Shown piece after piece: positions 5,671 to 13,291 of a stretch of 20,224 nt of DNA. The number at the start of each line of letters is the position of its first letter. Position 1 is the stretch's first letter. The notes beneath the pieces are model-generated. The model saw nothing but the letters and a program-made list of their open reading frames with translations, was not told where the DNA came from and did no database searches. The stretch is taken from NCBI GenBank assembly GCA_049582065.1, contig JBAUTF010000020.1, positions 1-20,224 of the forward strand, given 5' to 3'. A program made the position numbers and the translations under genes. This stretch comes from DATKSS01 sp049582065. Its GTDB lineage: Bacteria > Chloroflexota > Dormibacteria > Dormibacterales > Dormibacteraceae.

Positions 5671-6099
5671 CTAGAAGCCGCGAACCTTGCTTGGGATCAG
5701 CCGGATCGGCACGCTGTACGTTTCCGCCATCTCTTCAGGACTGCCGAGCCCGAGGCGCACCATCTCTTCGCGGTACTTCGCCACGTATTGAGCGTTCTCG
5801 TGCACCGGCGCCGCCGACCGGTCGACCGACGCGCCGGCGATGACGATGACGACCTCGTCGCCGCTGCTCCGGCTGTCCAGGTGGAGGGCCACCCTCGGAT
5901 TGGCTTCGATGTTGCGCAGCTTGGCCTGGTCCGGCGCGCTGTAGACCAGGATGCTCGCGCCATCCCATGAGAACCACACGGGGTTGGGCTGCGGCGTGCC
6001 GTCCCTGGAGACCGTGACCAGCCAGCCGATAATGTCCTCACGCAACCGCCTCGCCGCCCGAGAGCCGAATTCGGTGGTCGTGTCGATCAGCGGCCCCAT
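5671..6099 (-). CDS. PPOX-class FMN/F420-binding flavoprotein (Rv3369-like)
   Basis: This 142-residue split-barrel flavoprotein belongs to the pyridoxamine-5'-phosphate-oxidase-like superfamily. The pattern RRLREDIIGWLVTVSRDGTPQPNPVWFSWDG, then LVYSAPDQAKLRNIEANPRVALHL, then a late helix with YVAKYREEM and a terminal YSVPIRLIPSKVRGF, matches the Rv3369 group of probable F420-dependent enzymes. That group binds FMN or F420 at a dimer interface; the reaction is unknown. The ATG at 6099 was chosen because the match begins there. It follows the stop of the ABC permease by 11 nt, so it is the last gene of the lysR-ABC unit. There is no strong ribosome binding site, consistent with translational coupling. 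F420 use fits the suspected lineage but is not shown by the sequence. Confidence 0.84.
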   Translation of the reverse strand: MGPLIDTTTEFGSRAARRLREDIIGWLVTVSRDGTPQPNPVWFSWDGASILVYSAPDQAKLRNIEANPRVALHLDSRSSGDEVVIVIAGASVDRSAAPVHENAQYVAKYREEMVRLGLGSPEEMAETYSVPIRLIPSKVRGF

Positions 6100-6110
6100 G
6101 TCGAGAGTCG

Positions 6111-6872
6111 CTAAGCCACCGCGCGGCCGAAGGCACGCGCGCCGACAGCGATCGCGACGATCGACAGGACCAGCATGATCACGACCCCTTTGGCCACGCT
6201 GGGATCCCCCAGGTGTCCGATGAATACGGCCCGGGCGGCGTCGACGGCGTAGGAAAGCGGGTTGGCCGCGGCGATGTTGCGCAGCCACTGGGGAGCGAAC
6301 CCGAGCGGGAGAAGGACTCCGGAGAGCAAGAGGATGGGCAGCGCGGACGTGAACACGATCGGCGCATAGCTGTTCTCGTTGCGGACCCACAGCGCCACCG
6401 CGTATGCGACCGATGCGGTAAGCAGCCCGATCAACGCGATCAACGCGAGCACGACCACGACGCCGATGGGGTTGATGCTCAGCCCAAACGGCAGCGAGAG
6501 CAGGATCAGGATCAGCGACTGGACCAGGATCGAGAGCATGTCGCGCAGCGCCCGACCCAGGAGGAGGGCGACCCGGCTGACCGGGGTCACGCGCAGCCGT
6601 TCGATGACCCCCTCCCTGAGCTCGGAGATCAGGCTGAAACCGACGCCCGCCGCCCCGAACATGCCGAGCTGAACCAGCAGGCCGGGCACGAACACGTTGT
6701 ACGCGCCGCCGGATGGGAAGCCCGGCACGCCGGCGAGCGGCTTGAGCAGCGGCGCGAAGAGGACCAGGTACAGGACGGGCTGGAGCACCCCGATCGCCAC
6801 CCAGGCCGGGTTCCGGATGAACAGTCCGAAGTAACGGCCGAAGACGAGCCAGGTGTCTCGCAGCAGCTTCAT
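6111..6872 (-). CDS. ABC-2 type permease (DrrB-like)
   Basis: This 253-residue membrane protein is the permease of an ABC-2 exporter. It has about six membrane segments (roughly 23-43, 60-80, 112-130, 135-160, 172-192 and 228-247). The cytoplasmic stretch SELREGVIERLRVTPVSR (83-100) and the NPLSYAVDAAR motif (204-214) are typical of the family. The ATG overlaps the stop of the ATPase gene by 4 nt (ATGA), so the two subunits are made together. The start and length are normal. DrrAB-type systems export hydrophobic compounds such as anthracyclines, or act in lipid export; the substrate here is unknown. The adjacent flavoprotein and LysR regulator suggest a small-molecule stress or detoxification unit, which is inference. 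Confidence 0.88.
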   Translation of the reverse strand: MKLLRDTWLVFGRYFGLFIRNPAWVAIGVLQPVLYLVLFAPLLKPLAGVPGFPSGGAYNVFVPGLLVQLGMFGAAGVGFSLISELREGVIERLRVTPVSRVALLLGRALRDMLSILVQSLILILLSLPFGLSINPIGVVVVLALIALIGLLTASVAYAVALWVRNENSYAPIVFTSALPILLLSGVLLPLGFAPQWLRNIAAANPLSYAVDAARAVFIGHLGDPSVAKGVVIMLVLSIVAIAVGARAFGRAVA

Positions 6873-7840
6873 GCGGCGGTCTCCCGCAATGACCGCCCTG
6901 TCTGGCGGAGGAAAACGTCGTCCAGGCTCGGCCGGTGAAGGCCAATCGTCATCAGCTGCATGCCCGCGCTGTCGAGCAGCCGGAGGATCGCCGGCATCGC
7001 CACCTCGCCGCGGTCCACATATAGAAGGATCGAGCCCTCCTCGAGTCGTGACTCACGGACGAACGGCTGGTCCTTCAACAGGTTGAGCGCTCGCTGCTGG
7101 TCGCCCGCCACGCTCAGCGTCACGACGTCGCCGGCAACCGCGCGCTTGAGCTCTTCCGGCGTTCCTTCCGCAACGATCTTGCCGTGGTCGATGATCGCAA
7201 TCCGATCGCACAGTGCGTCCGCCTCGTCGAGGTAGTGGGTGGTGAGGAAGACCGTCGTGCCACGGTCGTGCATGTGCCGCACCTCATCCCACACGCGTGC
7301 GCGGCTCTGCGGGTCCAGCCCGGTGGTCGGCTCGTCGAGGAACAAGAGCTGCGGGTCGTGAACGAGGCCGAGCCCGATGTCGAGCCGGCGCTTCTGGCCG
7401 CCCGAGTAGGTGCTCCCGACACGGTCCGCGCACACGTCGAGCTCGAGCATCTCGATCAGCTCGGCGGCTCGTCTTCGGGCCGCTTCACTCGACATCCCGT
7501 ATAGGCGGCCCTGAAAGACCAGCTCCCGCCTGCCTGTGATCTCGCGATCGGCCCCGCCCGCCTGGCCGACGTACCCGATGCGGTTGCGGATCTCGCCCGA
7601 CTGCGTCAGCAGGTCACATCCCGCAACGCGGGCGGTTCCACCGCTCGGCGGCATGAGGGTCGACAGCATGCGCAGTGTCGTGGTCTTGCCCGCTCCGTTC
7701 GGGCCGAGGAAGCCGAAGATCTCGCCCGGCCGCACCGTCAGGTCGACGCCGGCCACCGCCTCGACGGTGCGGGCCCGCGTCTTGAACACACGGCGAAGCC
7801 CGTGCGTCTCGATCACCGGCGCGACTTCGGTCGAATCCAC
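6869..7840 (-). CDS. ABC transporter ATP-binding protein (DrrA-like)
   Basis: This 323-residue ATPase subunit has all the usual motifs: Walker A GPNGAGKTT (46-54), Q-loop Gln93, signature YSGGQ (145-149), Walker B LLFLDE (165-170), D-loop GLDP and the switch His202 (LTTH). The C-terminal extension after about residue 235, ending LDDVFLRQTGRSL, is typical of the DrrA/CcmA-like exporter group. The GTG start at 7838-7840 lies only 4 nt after the lysR stop; no good ribosome binding site is seen, so translation is probably coupled. It overlaps the permease gene by 4 nt. It powers export by the ABC-2 permease at the inner face of the membrane. Confidence 0.92.
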   Translation of the reverse strand: MDSTEVAPVIETHGLRRVFKTRARTVEAVAGVDLTVRPGEIFGFLGPNGAGKTTTLRMLSTLMPPSGGTARVAGCDLLTQSGEIRNRIGYVGQAGGADREITGRRELVFQGRLYGMSSEAARRRAAELIEMLELDVCADRVGSTYSGGQKRRLDIGLGLVHDPQLLFLDEPTTGLDPQSRARVWDEVRHMHDRGTTVFLTTHYLDEADALCDRIAIIDHGKIVAEGTPEELKRAVAGDVVTLSVAGDQQRALNLLKDQPFVRESRLEEGSILLYVDRGEVAMPAILRLLDSAGMQLMTIGLHRPSLDDVFLRQTGRSLRETAA

Positions 7841-7844
7841 CCCG

Positions 7845-8747
7845 CTAGATTGTGTTGGAAACGGCTGGCGCGCCGCCGGTCAGGTAATCCCAGAACGCTT
7901 CCTGGACCGGCCCGCCCCTGGCCCTACGCCGGATGGCGCTGATCGACCTGAAGATCGACGGGGTGGGCAGCGCTTTCAAAACGCCCGATGCGATGTCACC
8001 CGCGACGGCCAGTCGCGGCAGGGCCGCGAAGCCGAGCCCGGCGATCGCCGCAGCGCGAACGTACTCCGGGTGTCCGAGGTTGAGCGCTTCTGCCCTGTCG
8101 TACGCATCACCGAGCATCTCGCGCACCTTGTGCTCCGCGGACCAGGTGGGTCCGCGCCTTAGATAGCGATGGTCCGCCAGCTGTGCCGGAGTGACGGTTG
8201 GCAAAGCAAACAGAGGATGGTCGCTGCGAGCGACCAGGATGAGCTCGTCCTTCGCCAGCACATGGGAGACGAGCTCCGGGTCAGGCTCGCCTTCGATCAG
8301 GCCGCAGTCGACGGTCCCAGCCACCACGTGCCGGTTGATGTCGGAGGTCGGTTCGATCGCGACCTCCAGCTTGATGCCCGGGTGGATCCGTGAGAATTCC
8401 GCCAGCCGGTCCGGGAGGTAATAGCTCGCACAGGTAGGGCTCGCGCCCAGGTGCAGCGAGCCTGCCTGCAGGTTCTTCATCGATTCCGAGGTGTCCTCGA
8501 GCACCTCCACGGCTCGAAGCACGGCGCGGGACGAGACCGCGAGCTCGCGCCCGGCGCCGGTCAGTCGGATCCGCCGTCCGTAGTGTTCGAGCAGCTGCAG
8601 GCCGAGCGCCCGCTCCAGGTGGTGGATCTGCTGGGTCACAGCAGCCTGGGTCAAGAAGAGCGCGGCTGCGGCTTTCGAGATGTGCTCGTGCTCGGAGACT
8701 GCGACGAAAGAGCGGAGCTGCTCGAGCGTGAAGATCGGCTTTGGCAT
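7845..8747 (-). CDS. LysR-family transcriptional regulator
   Basis: This is a 300-residue LysR-type regulator. The N-terminal winged helix-turn-helix (about 7-66) contains LRSFVAVSEHEHISKAAAAL and QAAVTQQIHHLERALGLQLL. The substrate-binding domain (about 92-293) follows, with GASPTCASYYLPDRLAEF and VDCGLIEGEPDP resembling the CysB/CbbR-like co-inducer fold. The effector cannot be named. The ATG lies 6 nt after a TAATAT box with no ribosome binding site, so the transcript is probably leaderless. The gene is first in a run with the ABC ATPase, permease and PPOX genes. LysR genes usually face away from their targets, so this same-direction arrangement is less common and implies the regulator controls its own operon. 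Confidence 0.92.
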   Translation of the reverse strand: MPKPIFTLEQLRSFVAVSEHEHISKAAAALFLTQAAVTQQIHHLERALGLQLLEHYGRRIRLTGAGRELAVSSRAVLRAVEVLEDTSESMKNLQAGSLHLGASPTCASYYLPDRLAEFSRIHPGIKLEVAIEPTSDINRHVVAGTVDCGLIEGEPDPELVSHVLAKDELILVARSDHPLFALPTVTPAQLADHRYLRRGPTWSAEHKVREMLGDAYDRAEALNLGHPEYVRAAAIAGLGFAALPRLAVAGDIASGVLKALPTPSIFRSISAIRRRARGGPVQEAFWDYLTGGAPAVSNTI

Positions 8748-8753
8748 GCCGAC

Positions 8754-8784
8754 ATATTAGTCCTGCTTATGAAATCCATTACAA
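8754..8784 (-). promoter_or_regulatory. Probable lysR promoter, leaderless
   Basis: Read on the minus strand, TTGTAA (8779-8784) and TAATAT (8754-8759) are separated by 19 nt. The -10 box ends 6 nt before the lysR ATG, which would put the transcription start at or next to the start codon. No ribosome binding site is present, in agreement with a leaderless mRNA. The -35 match is moderate and the spacer long. Confidence 0.45.
8767..8781. promoter_or_regulatory. Candidate LysR-binding dyad
   Basis: TTATGAAATCCATTA is an imperfect palindrome (10 of 14 arm positions match) with ATG/CAT half-sites. It sits between the -35 and -10 boxes of the lysR promoter, where binding would repress lysR, and ahead of the divergent pilin gene. 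LysR proteins typically bind such AT-rich dyads; assignment to this regulator is inference. Confidence 0.38.
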
Positions 8785-8808
8785 AGGGTTGAAGCGAAAT
8801 CGTTGATA
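8779..8808 (+). promoter_or_regulatory. Weak candidate promoter for the Flp pilin gene
   Basis: TTACAA (8779-8784) and TTGATA (8803-8808) are 18 nt apart on the plus strand, 74 nt upstream of the pilin start. The -10 match is moderate. The site overlaps the lysR -35, so the two divergent promoters would compete. Confidence 0.22.
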
Positions 8809-8882
8809 AATGCCGAACCCATGCGTTGTTGGGGTTAGGGTTTCGAAACGCTCGCTGGGGCGAGAAAGGAGGTGGATTGCCA

Positions 8883-9041
8883 GTGAAACGCCGGATGTCC
8901 GGCCGCCAGGGCGGCCAGGGAATGGTGGAGTACGCGCTGATCTTGGTTCTCGTTTCGATCGTAGTCATCGTGATTCTTTTGACCATGGGGGGCCAGATTC
9001 AGAACGTGTTCTCAAACGTCGTCGCCGCTCTCGGCGCGTAG
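8883..9041 (+). CDS. Flp/Tad-type pilin precursor
   Basis: This 52-residue prepilin begins MKRRMSGRQGG, followed by QGMVEYALI and a hydrophobic helix LVLVSIVVIVILLTMG. The G11|Q12 junction, with Glu16-Tyr17 four residues after the cut, fits the class III prepilin peptidase site G|XXXXEY. The mature pilin would be 41 residues and anchored in the membrane until polymerised by Tad machinery. The GTG at 8883 was chosen; AGGAGG at 8867-8872 is 10 nt upstream, and an in-frame TTG two codons earlier would be closer (4 nt). It stands alone: no tadA, tadB, tadC, prepilin peptidase or secretin gene is in the window. It is followed by a strong hairpin at 9057-9079. Confidence 0.9.
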   Translation: MKRRMSGRQGGQGMVEYALILVLVSIVVIVILLTMGGQIQNVFSNVVAALGA

Positions 9042-9056
9042 TTCGATCTTCTCCAG

Positions 9057-9079
9057 CGGGCCGGGCCGTGCCCGGCCCG
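9057..9079 (+). terminator. Strong GC hairpin after the pilin gene
   Basis: A perfect 10-bp stem (CGGGCCGGGC with GCCCGGCCCG) closes a 3-nt CGT loop, 15 nt after the pilin stop. No U-tract follows, so it may act as a U-less terminator or as a stabiliser of an abundant short pilin mRNA. Confidence 0.6.
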
Positions 9080-9184
9080 ACTGCGGGGCTTGGAAAACCC
9101 CCAAACCCGGCCATCGCGAGGCCGCCCAACGCGGCCTTTGAAAGCCTTTACCAACGTCTAACCGAAGTGTGGCCGCCCACCCGC

Positions 9185-9190
9185 TAGAGT
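9185..9190 (+). promoter_or_regulatory. Candidate -10 box of ppk1 (leaderless)
   Basis: TAGAGT fits the TAnnnT -10 pattern and ends 7 nt before the GTG of ppk1. No ribosome binding site lies between, so a leaderless transcript beginning at the GTG is likely. The same CCGCTAGnnTT context is seen at the same distance before hutH. No clear -35 box was found. Confidence 0.38.
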
Positions 9191-9197
9191 TCCATTT

Positions 9198-11309
9198 GTG
9201 GTGGGGGCCCAACCGGATTCCGAGCAGCCGCCTGTCCTCGCGCCTGGCGTCTCCCGCTACATCAACCGCGAGCTGTCGCGGCTCGACTTCGACGAACGGG
9301 TGCTCGCAATGGCCGAGAACTCGACGCTGCCGCTGCTCGAGAGGGTGCGCTTCCTGGCCATTTTCAGCCAGAACCTCGACGACTTCTTCCAGGTCCGCGT
9401 AGCCGGCTTGAAGGAGCAGGTTCTGGCCGCCGTGGCGGTGGCCTCGCCCGACGGCATGTCGCCCCTTGACCAGCTGAAGGCGATCCGGGCCCGGGTCGAA
9501 GACCTGGTCGACCGGCAGGAGGGCCTGTTCATCCGCGAGATCGTGCCGACCATGGCCGAGGCCGGAATCGCCATCGTCCGGCGCGAGGAGGTGAGCAAGA
9601 AGGAGCTGGGCCAGCTTCACACGATGTTCAGGCAGCAGATCTTTCCCGTGCTCACGCCGCTGGCGGTGGACCCGGGACACCCCTTCCCGTACATCTCGCA
9701 CCTCTCCCTGAACCTCGCCGTGATGGTCCGGGACCCACAGCGCCGCCAGCAGCGGTTCGCCCGCGTCAAGGTGCCGCCAGTCCTGCCACGGTTCATACCC
9801 CTGGTCGAGGGAGAGCGCTACGTGCCGCTCGAGGACGTGATCGCTCTGCACCTGCCGGCGTTGTTTCCCGGCATGGAGATCGTCGCCCACCACCCGTTCA
9901 GGGTGACGCGGGATGGCGACCTCGATGACGTCGACAGCGACGCGGAGGACCTGCTCGCGGCGATTCAGACCGAGCTGCGGCGACGCAGGCGCCACGCGCG
10001 CGTCGTCCGCCTGGAGGTCGACCCGGGCATGTCTCCCGAGGTCCTCGAGCTGCTGACCCGCGAGCTCGAGCTCCAGCCTGCCGACGTGTACCAGGCTGAG
10101 GGCCTGCTCGACCTGAGCAGCCTCGCGGCGCTGGCGCAGCTTGACCGACCTGACCTCAAAGAGGAGCCCTGGACACCGACCACCCAACCGCGGCTTCGCG
10201 GCCTCGGCGCCGAGGTCCCGGACCTGTTCGCGGTGCTGCGCGCGGGCGACGTCCTGGCGCACCACCCTTATGACTCGTTCGCCACGTCGGTCGAAGCGTT
10301 CGTCGACCACGCCGCCAGCGACCCCGACGTGCTCGCGATCAAGCAGACCCTGTACCGGACCTCCGGCCCGGCGAGCCCCATCGTGCGGGCCCTTATCCGC
10401 GCGGCTGAGCGCGGCAAGCAGGTCGTCGCGCTGGTGGAGCTCAAGGCGCGCGGCGACGAGCAGGCGAACATCGGCTGGGCGAGGGCGCTCGAGGAAGCCA
10501 ACGTGCACGTCGTTTATGGGTTGCTCGGGCTCAAGACCCATGCCAAGGTGACCCTGGTGGTCAGGCGCGAGGGCGCGCACATCCGGCACTACCTGCACGT
10601 CGGTACCGGCAACTACAACCCGAACACGGCGCGCGCGTATGAAGACGTGAGCCTGCTCTCCGCGGACGCCGATATCGGCGCCGACGTGACCGAGCTCTTC
10701 AACCTGCTCACCGGCTACAGCCGGCAGAGCAAATACCGCAGGCTCCTGGTCGCGCCTACCAGCCTGCGCGCAGGCATCAATCAGCTCATCGAGCGTGAGT
10801 CGGTCGTAGGCGGCCGGATCATCATCAAGGTCAACAACCTGATCGACCCGGAGATCATCGACGGGCTCTACGCCGCATCGCAGGCCGGCGCTCAGATCGA
10901 CCTCCTGGTCCGCAGCATGTGCTCGCTGCGCCCCGGAGTGCCGGGCCTGTCAGAGCGCATCCGGGTCCGTTCCATAGTCGGTCATTTCCTCGAGCACTCG
11001 CGCATCTTCTGTTTCGGCAACGGCGGCCAGCCCGAGTATTTCCTGGGGTCGTCCGACCTCATGCCGCGCAATCTCGACCGGCGTGTCGAAGCAGTCGTCC
11101 CCGTAACCGATCCCCGCTTGCGGCGGCGGCTGGCGGAGATCCTCGAGATCTCGCTCGCCGACGACGTGCTGGCATGGGAGCTGGGGCCGGACGGCACGTG
11201 GCGGCGCGTGCCGACTGTGGCCGGGCTCAACTCGCACAAACGCTTCCAGGAGATGGCCCTCGAGGCCGCTCGAGGACTAACGGTGGTGAACGGCCTTCCG
11301 CATGCTTGA
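9198..11309 (+). CDS. ppk1: Polyphosphate kinase 1
   Basis: This 703-residue enzyme reversibly makes polyphosphate from the gamma-phosphate of ATP. The domain order is normal: N-terminal helical domain (YINRELSRLDFDERVL, 21-36), the head domain, and two phospholipase-D-like catalytic domains. His448 in LKTHAK corresponds to the autophosphorylated His435 of the E. coli enzyme, and His600 in HFLEHSR to its His592. HVGTGNYNPNTARAYED (467-483) and YFLGSSDLMPRNLDRR (614-629) are family hallmarks. Length is typical (about 690-720). The GTG at 9198 has no ribosome binding site and probably starts a leaderless mRNA. It is followed 6 nt later by the CYTH-CHAD gene, and CHAD proteins bind polyphosphate, so the two products likely act together. 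Confidence 0.97.
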   Translation: MVGAQPDSEQPPVLAPGVSRYINRELSRLDFDERVLAMAENSTLPLLERVRFLAIFSQNLDDFFQVRVAGLKEQVLAAVAVASPDGMSPLDQLKAIRARVEDLVDRQEGLFIREIVPTMAEAGIAIVRREEVSKKELGQLHTMFRQQIFPVLTPLAVDPGHPFPYISHLSLNLAVMVRDPQRRQQRFARVKVPPVLPRFIPLVEGERYVPLEDVIALHLPALFPGMEIVAHHPFRVTRDGDLDDVDSDAEDLLAAIQTELRRRRRHARVVRLEVDPGMSPEVLELLTRELELQPADVYQAEGLLDLSSLAALAQLDRPDLKEEPWTPTTQPRLRGLGAEVPDLFAVLRAGDVLAHHPYDSFATSVEAFVDHAASDPDVLAIKQTLYRTSGPASPIVRALIRAAERGKQVVALVELKARGDEQANIGWARALEEANVHVVYGLLGLKTHAKVTLVVRREGAHIRHYLHVGTGNYNPNTARAYEDVSLLSADADIGADVTELFNLLTGYSRQSKYRRLLVAPTSLRAGINQLIERESVVGGRIIIKVNNLIDPEIIDGLYAASQAGAQIDLLVRSMCSLRPGVPGLSERIRVRSIVGHFLEHSRIFCFGNGGQPEYFLGSSDLMPRNLDRRVEAVVPVTDPRLRRRLAEILEISLADDVLAWELGPDGTWRRVPTVAGLNSHKRFQEMALEAARGLTVVNGLPHA

Positions 11310-11315
11310 CCTCCA

Positions 11316-12818
11316 GTGCTAGAGCGTGAGGTCAAGCTCGGGGCGGGCCCCGCTTTCCACCTCCCCGACCTCAACGGAGTCGTCGACGGCGTCGCTGCCA
11401 CGGCGCCGGAGGCGGTACGCATGGAGACGGTTTACTACGACACTCCAGACCTCAGGCTCGCGCGCTGGGGCGTCTCGCTCCGTCATCGGGCCGGCGAGGG
11501 CTGGACGCTCAAGCTCGCGCCGAAGCCACCGGCGGGAAAGCAGCCCGGCGACCTGCTCCAGCGCGACGAGCTGACTTTCGAAGGCGGCGCGAAGAAGCCA
11601 CCTGAGGCCGCGGTCGCCCTCGTCCGGGCGTATGTGCGCAAGGCCGAGCTCGTGCCGGTCGCCCGGCTCTCGACGCTGCGGCGGCGCGTTCGCCTGGTCG
11701 ACCCCGCGGGCATGCGCGTGGCCGAGGTGGTCGACGACGAGGTGTCCGTTCGTGACGGCCGCCGGGTGGCGGCGCGGTTCAGGGAGATCGAGGTTGAGGT
11801 GGCGTCCAACGGGGATGCCGGGGACGGAATAGTCACGGCGCTGGTGATGCGCCTGCGGGGCGCCGGTGCCGGCGCGCCAGACCCGACGCCCAAGCACATT
11901 CGTGCGCTGGGCCCAAGGGCGATGGAGCCGCCCGAGGTGTCGTCGCAGCCGGTGCAGAAGGACGCAGCGGCCAAAGACGTGATCCGGAGCGTGCTCGCGG
12001 ATGCGGTGGCGGCGCTGCTCCATCACGACCCGCTGGTGAGGACCAGTGGAGACCCCGAGGCGGTGCATCAGGCACGCGTGGCGACGCGCAAGCTGCGTTC
12101 GCACCTGCGGACCTTCGCCCCGCTGCTCGAGATCGAATGGACCGATCCGCTTCGATCGGAGCTCGGCTGGCTGGCGATGAGCCTCGGCGCGGTGCGGGAC
12201 AGCGAGGTCCTGCTGGAGAGGTTGCGCGAGCGCTCGAGCGCCCTACCCGCCGCCGACGCCCGATCGGCAGCGTCCCTCCTCCACATCCTTGAGGTAGACA
12301 TCGACGCCATGCGGAAGAAGCTCCTCGCCGACCTCGGGTCGGCCCGATACATCGATCTGCTGGAACGGCTGGTGGCCGCGGCGCACGCGCCGTCGACCCT
12401 GCCCGAAGCCGATCAGCCGGCCGTCTCGCTCCTCCCGGCGCTTGCGTCGACCCCCTGGAGGCGTCTCCGGTCAGCAGTCCGCCAGCTTCCCGAGAACCCG
12501 GCCGACCCCGAGCTGCACAGGATCCGGATCCTCGCCAAGCGAGCGCGCTACGCGGCGGAGGCGGTGGCGCCGGTGGCCGGCAGTGGGGCGGAAGCGTTTG
12601 CGCGCGCAGCGGCCAAGCTGCAGACGGTGCTCGGCGAGCACCAGGACAGCGTGACCGCGCAGGCGTGGCTGCGCAGCGCCCGGGTCACCGGGCGTCGGGC
12701 TTTCGTCGCGGGCGAGCTGATCGCCATGGAGCACATTGCCGCCGAGGACGCGCGCGGCAAGTGGCCGAAGGCCTGGACGTCCCTGGAGCAGAAACGCCTC
12801 CGTGACTGGATGGTCTGA
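11316..12818 (+). CDS. CYTH-CHAD domain protein
   Basis: This 500-residue two-domain protein has an N-terminal CYTH triphosphate-tunnel domain (about 1-195). That domain carries the signature ExExK (LEREVK, residues 3-7), YYDTPDL (40-46) and REIEVEV (156-162), which bind triphosphate and divalent metal. The C-terminal CHAD domain (about 219-495) is an alpha-helical bundle with conserved His and basic residues, for example DPEAVHQARVATRKLR (246-261), and binds inorganic polyphosphate. CYTH proteins of this type can be triphosphatases or polyphosphatases; the exact substrate is not fixed by sequence. The GTG at 11316 places ExExK at the very N-terminus, as usual. The 6-nt gap after ppk1 suggests translational coupling and a shared polyphosphate role. 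Confidence 0.94.
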   Translation: MLEREVKLGAGPAFHLPDLNGVVDGVAATAPEAVRMETVYYDTPDLRLARWGVSLRHRAGEGWTLKLAPKPPAGKQPGDLLQRDELTFEGGAKKPPEAAVALVRAYVRKAELVPVARLSTLRRRVRLVDPAGMRVAEVVDDEVSVRDGRRVAARFREIEVEVASNGDAGDGIVTALVMRLRGAGAGAPDPTPKHIRALGPRAMEPPEVSSQPVQKDAAAKDVIRSVLADAVAALLHHDPLVRTSGDPEAVHQARVATRKLRSHLRTFAPLLEIEWTDPLRSELGWLAMSLGAVRDSEVLLERLRERSSALPAADARSAASLLHILEVDIDAMRKKLLADLGSARYIDLLERLVAAAHAPSTLPEADQPAVSLLPALASTPWRRLRSAVRQLPENPADPELHRIRILAKRARYAAEAVAPVAGSGAEAFARAAAKLQTVLGEHQDSVTAQAWLRSARVTGRRAFVAGELIAMEHIAAEDARGKWPKAWTSLEQKRLRDWMV

Positions 12819-12829
12819 GCCGGGACATC

Positions 12830-13291
12830 GTGGGGACCTTTTACGTCGTGCGTCACGCGAAGGCCGGCAGCCGGGGGCACTGGACGGGCGACGATCGCGT
12901 ACGGCCGCTGAGCCAGAAGGGCTTGAAGCAGGCCGAAGCCCTGGTGCCGATGTTCGAACCGTTCAGCGTCACGTCGATCTTCTCCAGCCCATTCCTGCGC
13001 TGCGTGCAGACGGTCGAGCCGCTCGCGCGCGCAAGAGGAATGACTGTGAAACAGGTGCCGTCGCTCGCGGAGGGACAAGGTCTCGCCGGCGCGATGCGGC
13101 TGATGGGCGACTCGAAGCTCGACGGCGCGGTGCTCGGCACGCACGGCGACATCGTGTGGGAGCTGGTCGAGGACCTGGTCAATCGCCACATCATCAAACC
13201 GGGGGATGGAGGGTACGAGAAGGCGGCGACCTGGGTGGTGGAGGTCGAGGACGGAGCGATGATCCACGCCCGCTTCATCTCAGCTCCTTGA
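12830..13291 (+). CDS. SixA-like phosphohistidine phosphatase
   Basis: This 153-residue histidine-phosphatase (phosphoglycerate-mutase-like) protein belongs to the short SixA branch. The RHA motif (Arg8, His9) supplies the catalytic His, Arg57 in SSPFLRC is the second phosphate ligand, and His105 in GTHGD completes the pocket. SixA of E. coli dephosphorylates phosphohistidine on phosphotransfer proteins. Relatives in CHAD/ppk neighbourhoods have no settled substrate, so a phosphohistidine or small phosphate ester is inferred. The GTG start is 11 nt after the CYTH-CHAD stop, with only a weak purine-rich CGGGA ahead. Its TGA overlaps the TTG start proposed for the next gene by 4 nt. Confidence 0.88.
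   Translation: MGTFYVVRHAKAGSRGHWTGDDRVRPLSQKGLKQAEALVPMFEPFSVTSIFSSPFLRCVQTVEPLARARGMTVKQVPSLAEGQGLAGAMRLMGDSKLDGAVLGTHGDIVWELVEDLVNRHIIKPGDGGYEKAATWVVEVEDGAMIHARFISAP

Noticed and set aside
5671..6945. A 424-codon minus-strand frame covering the permease and PPOX genes
   Set aside because: Only its last 142 residues are protein-like (the PPOX flavoprotein). The upstream part is the wrong frame of the ABC permease, so a fusion is not supported.
9012..10598. A 528-codon open frame on the minus strand
   Set aside because: It is antisense to ppk1, which has clear catalytic motifs throughout; the minus-strand translation is rich in Arg, His and Gln as expected from a shadow frame in GC-rich DNA.
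12736..13287. An N-terminal extension of the AlkD-like protein by about 180 residues
   Set aside because: This part is an out-of-frame reading of the SixA-like gene and carries no motif; the family normally starts near the TTG at 13288.
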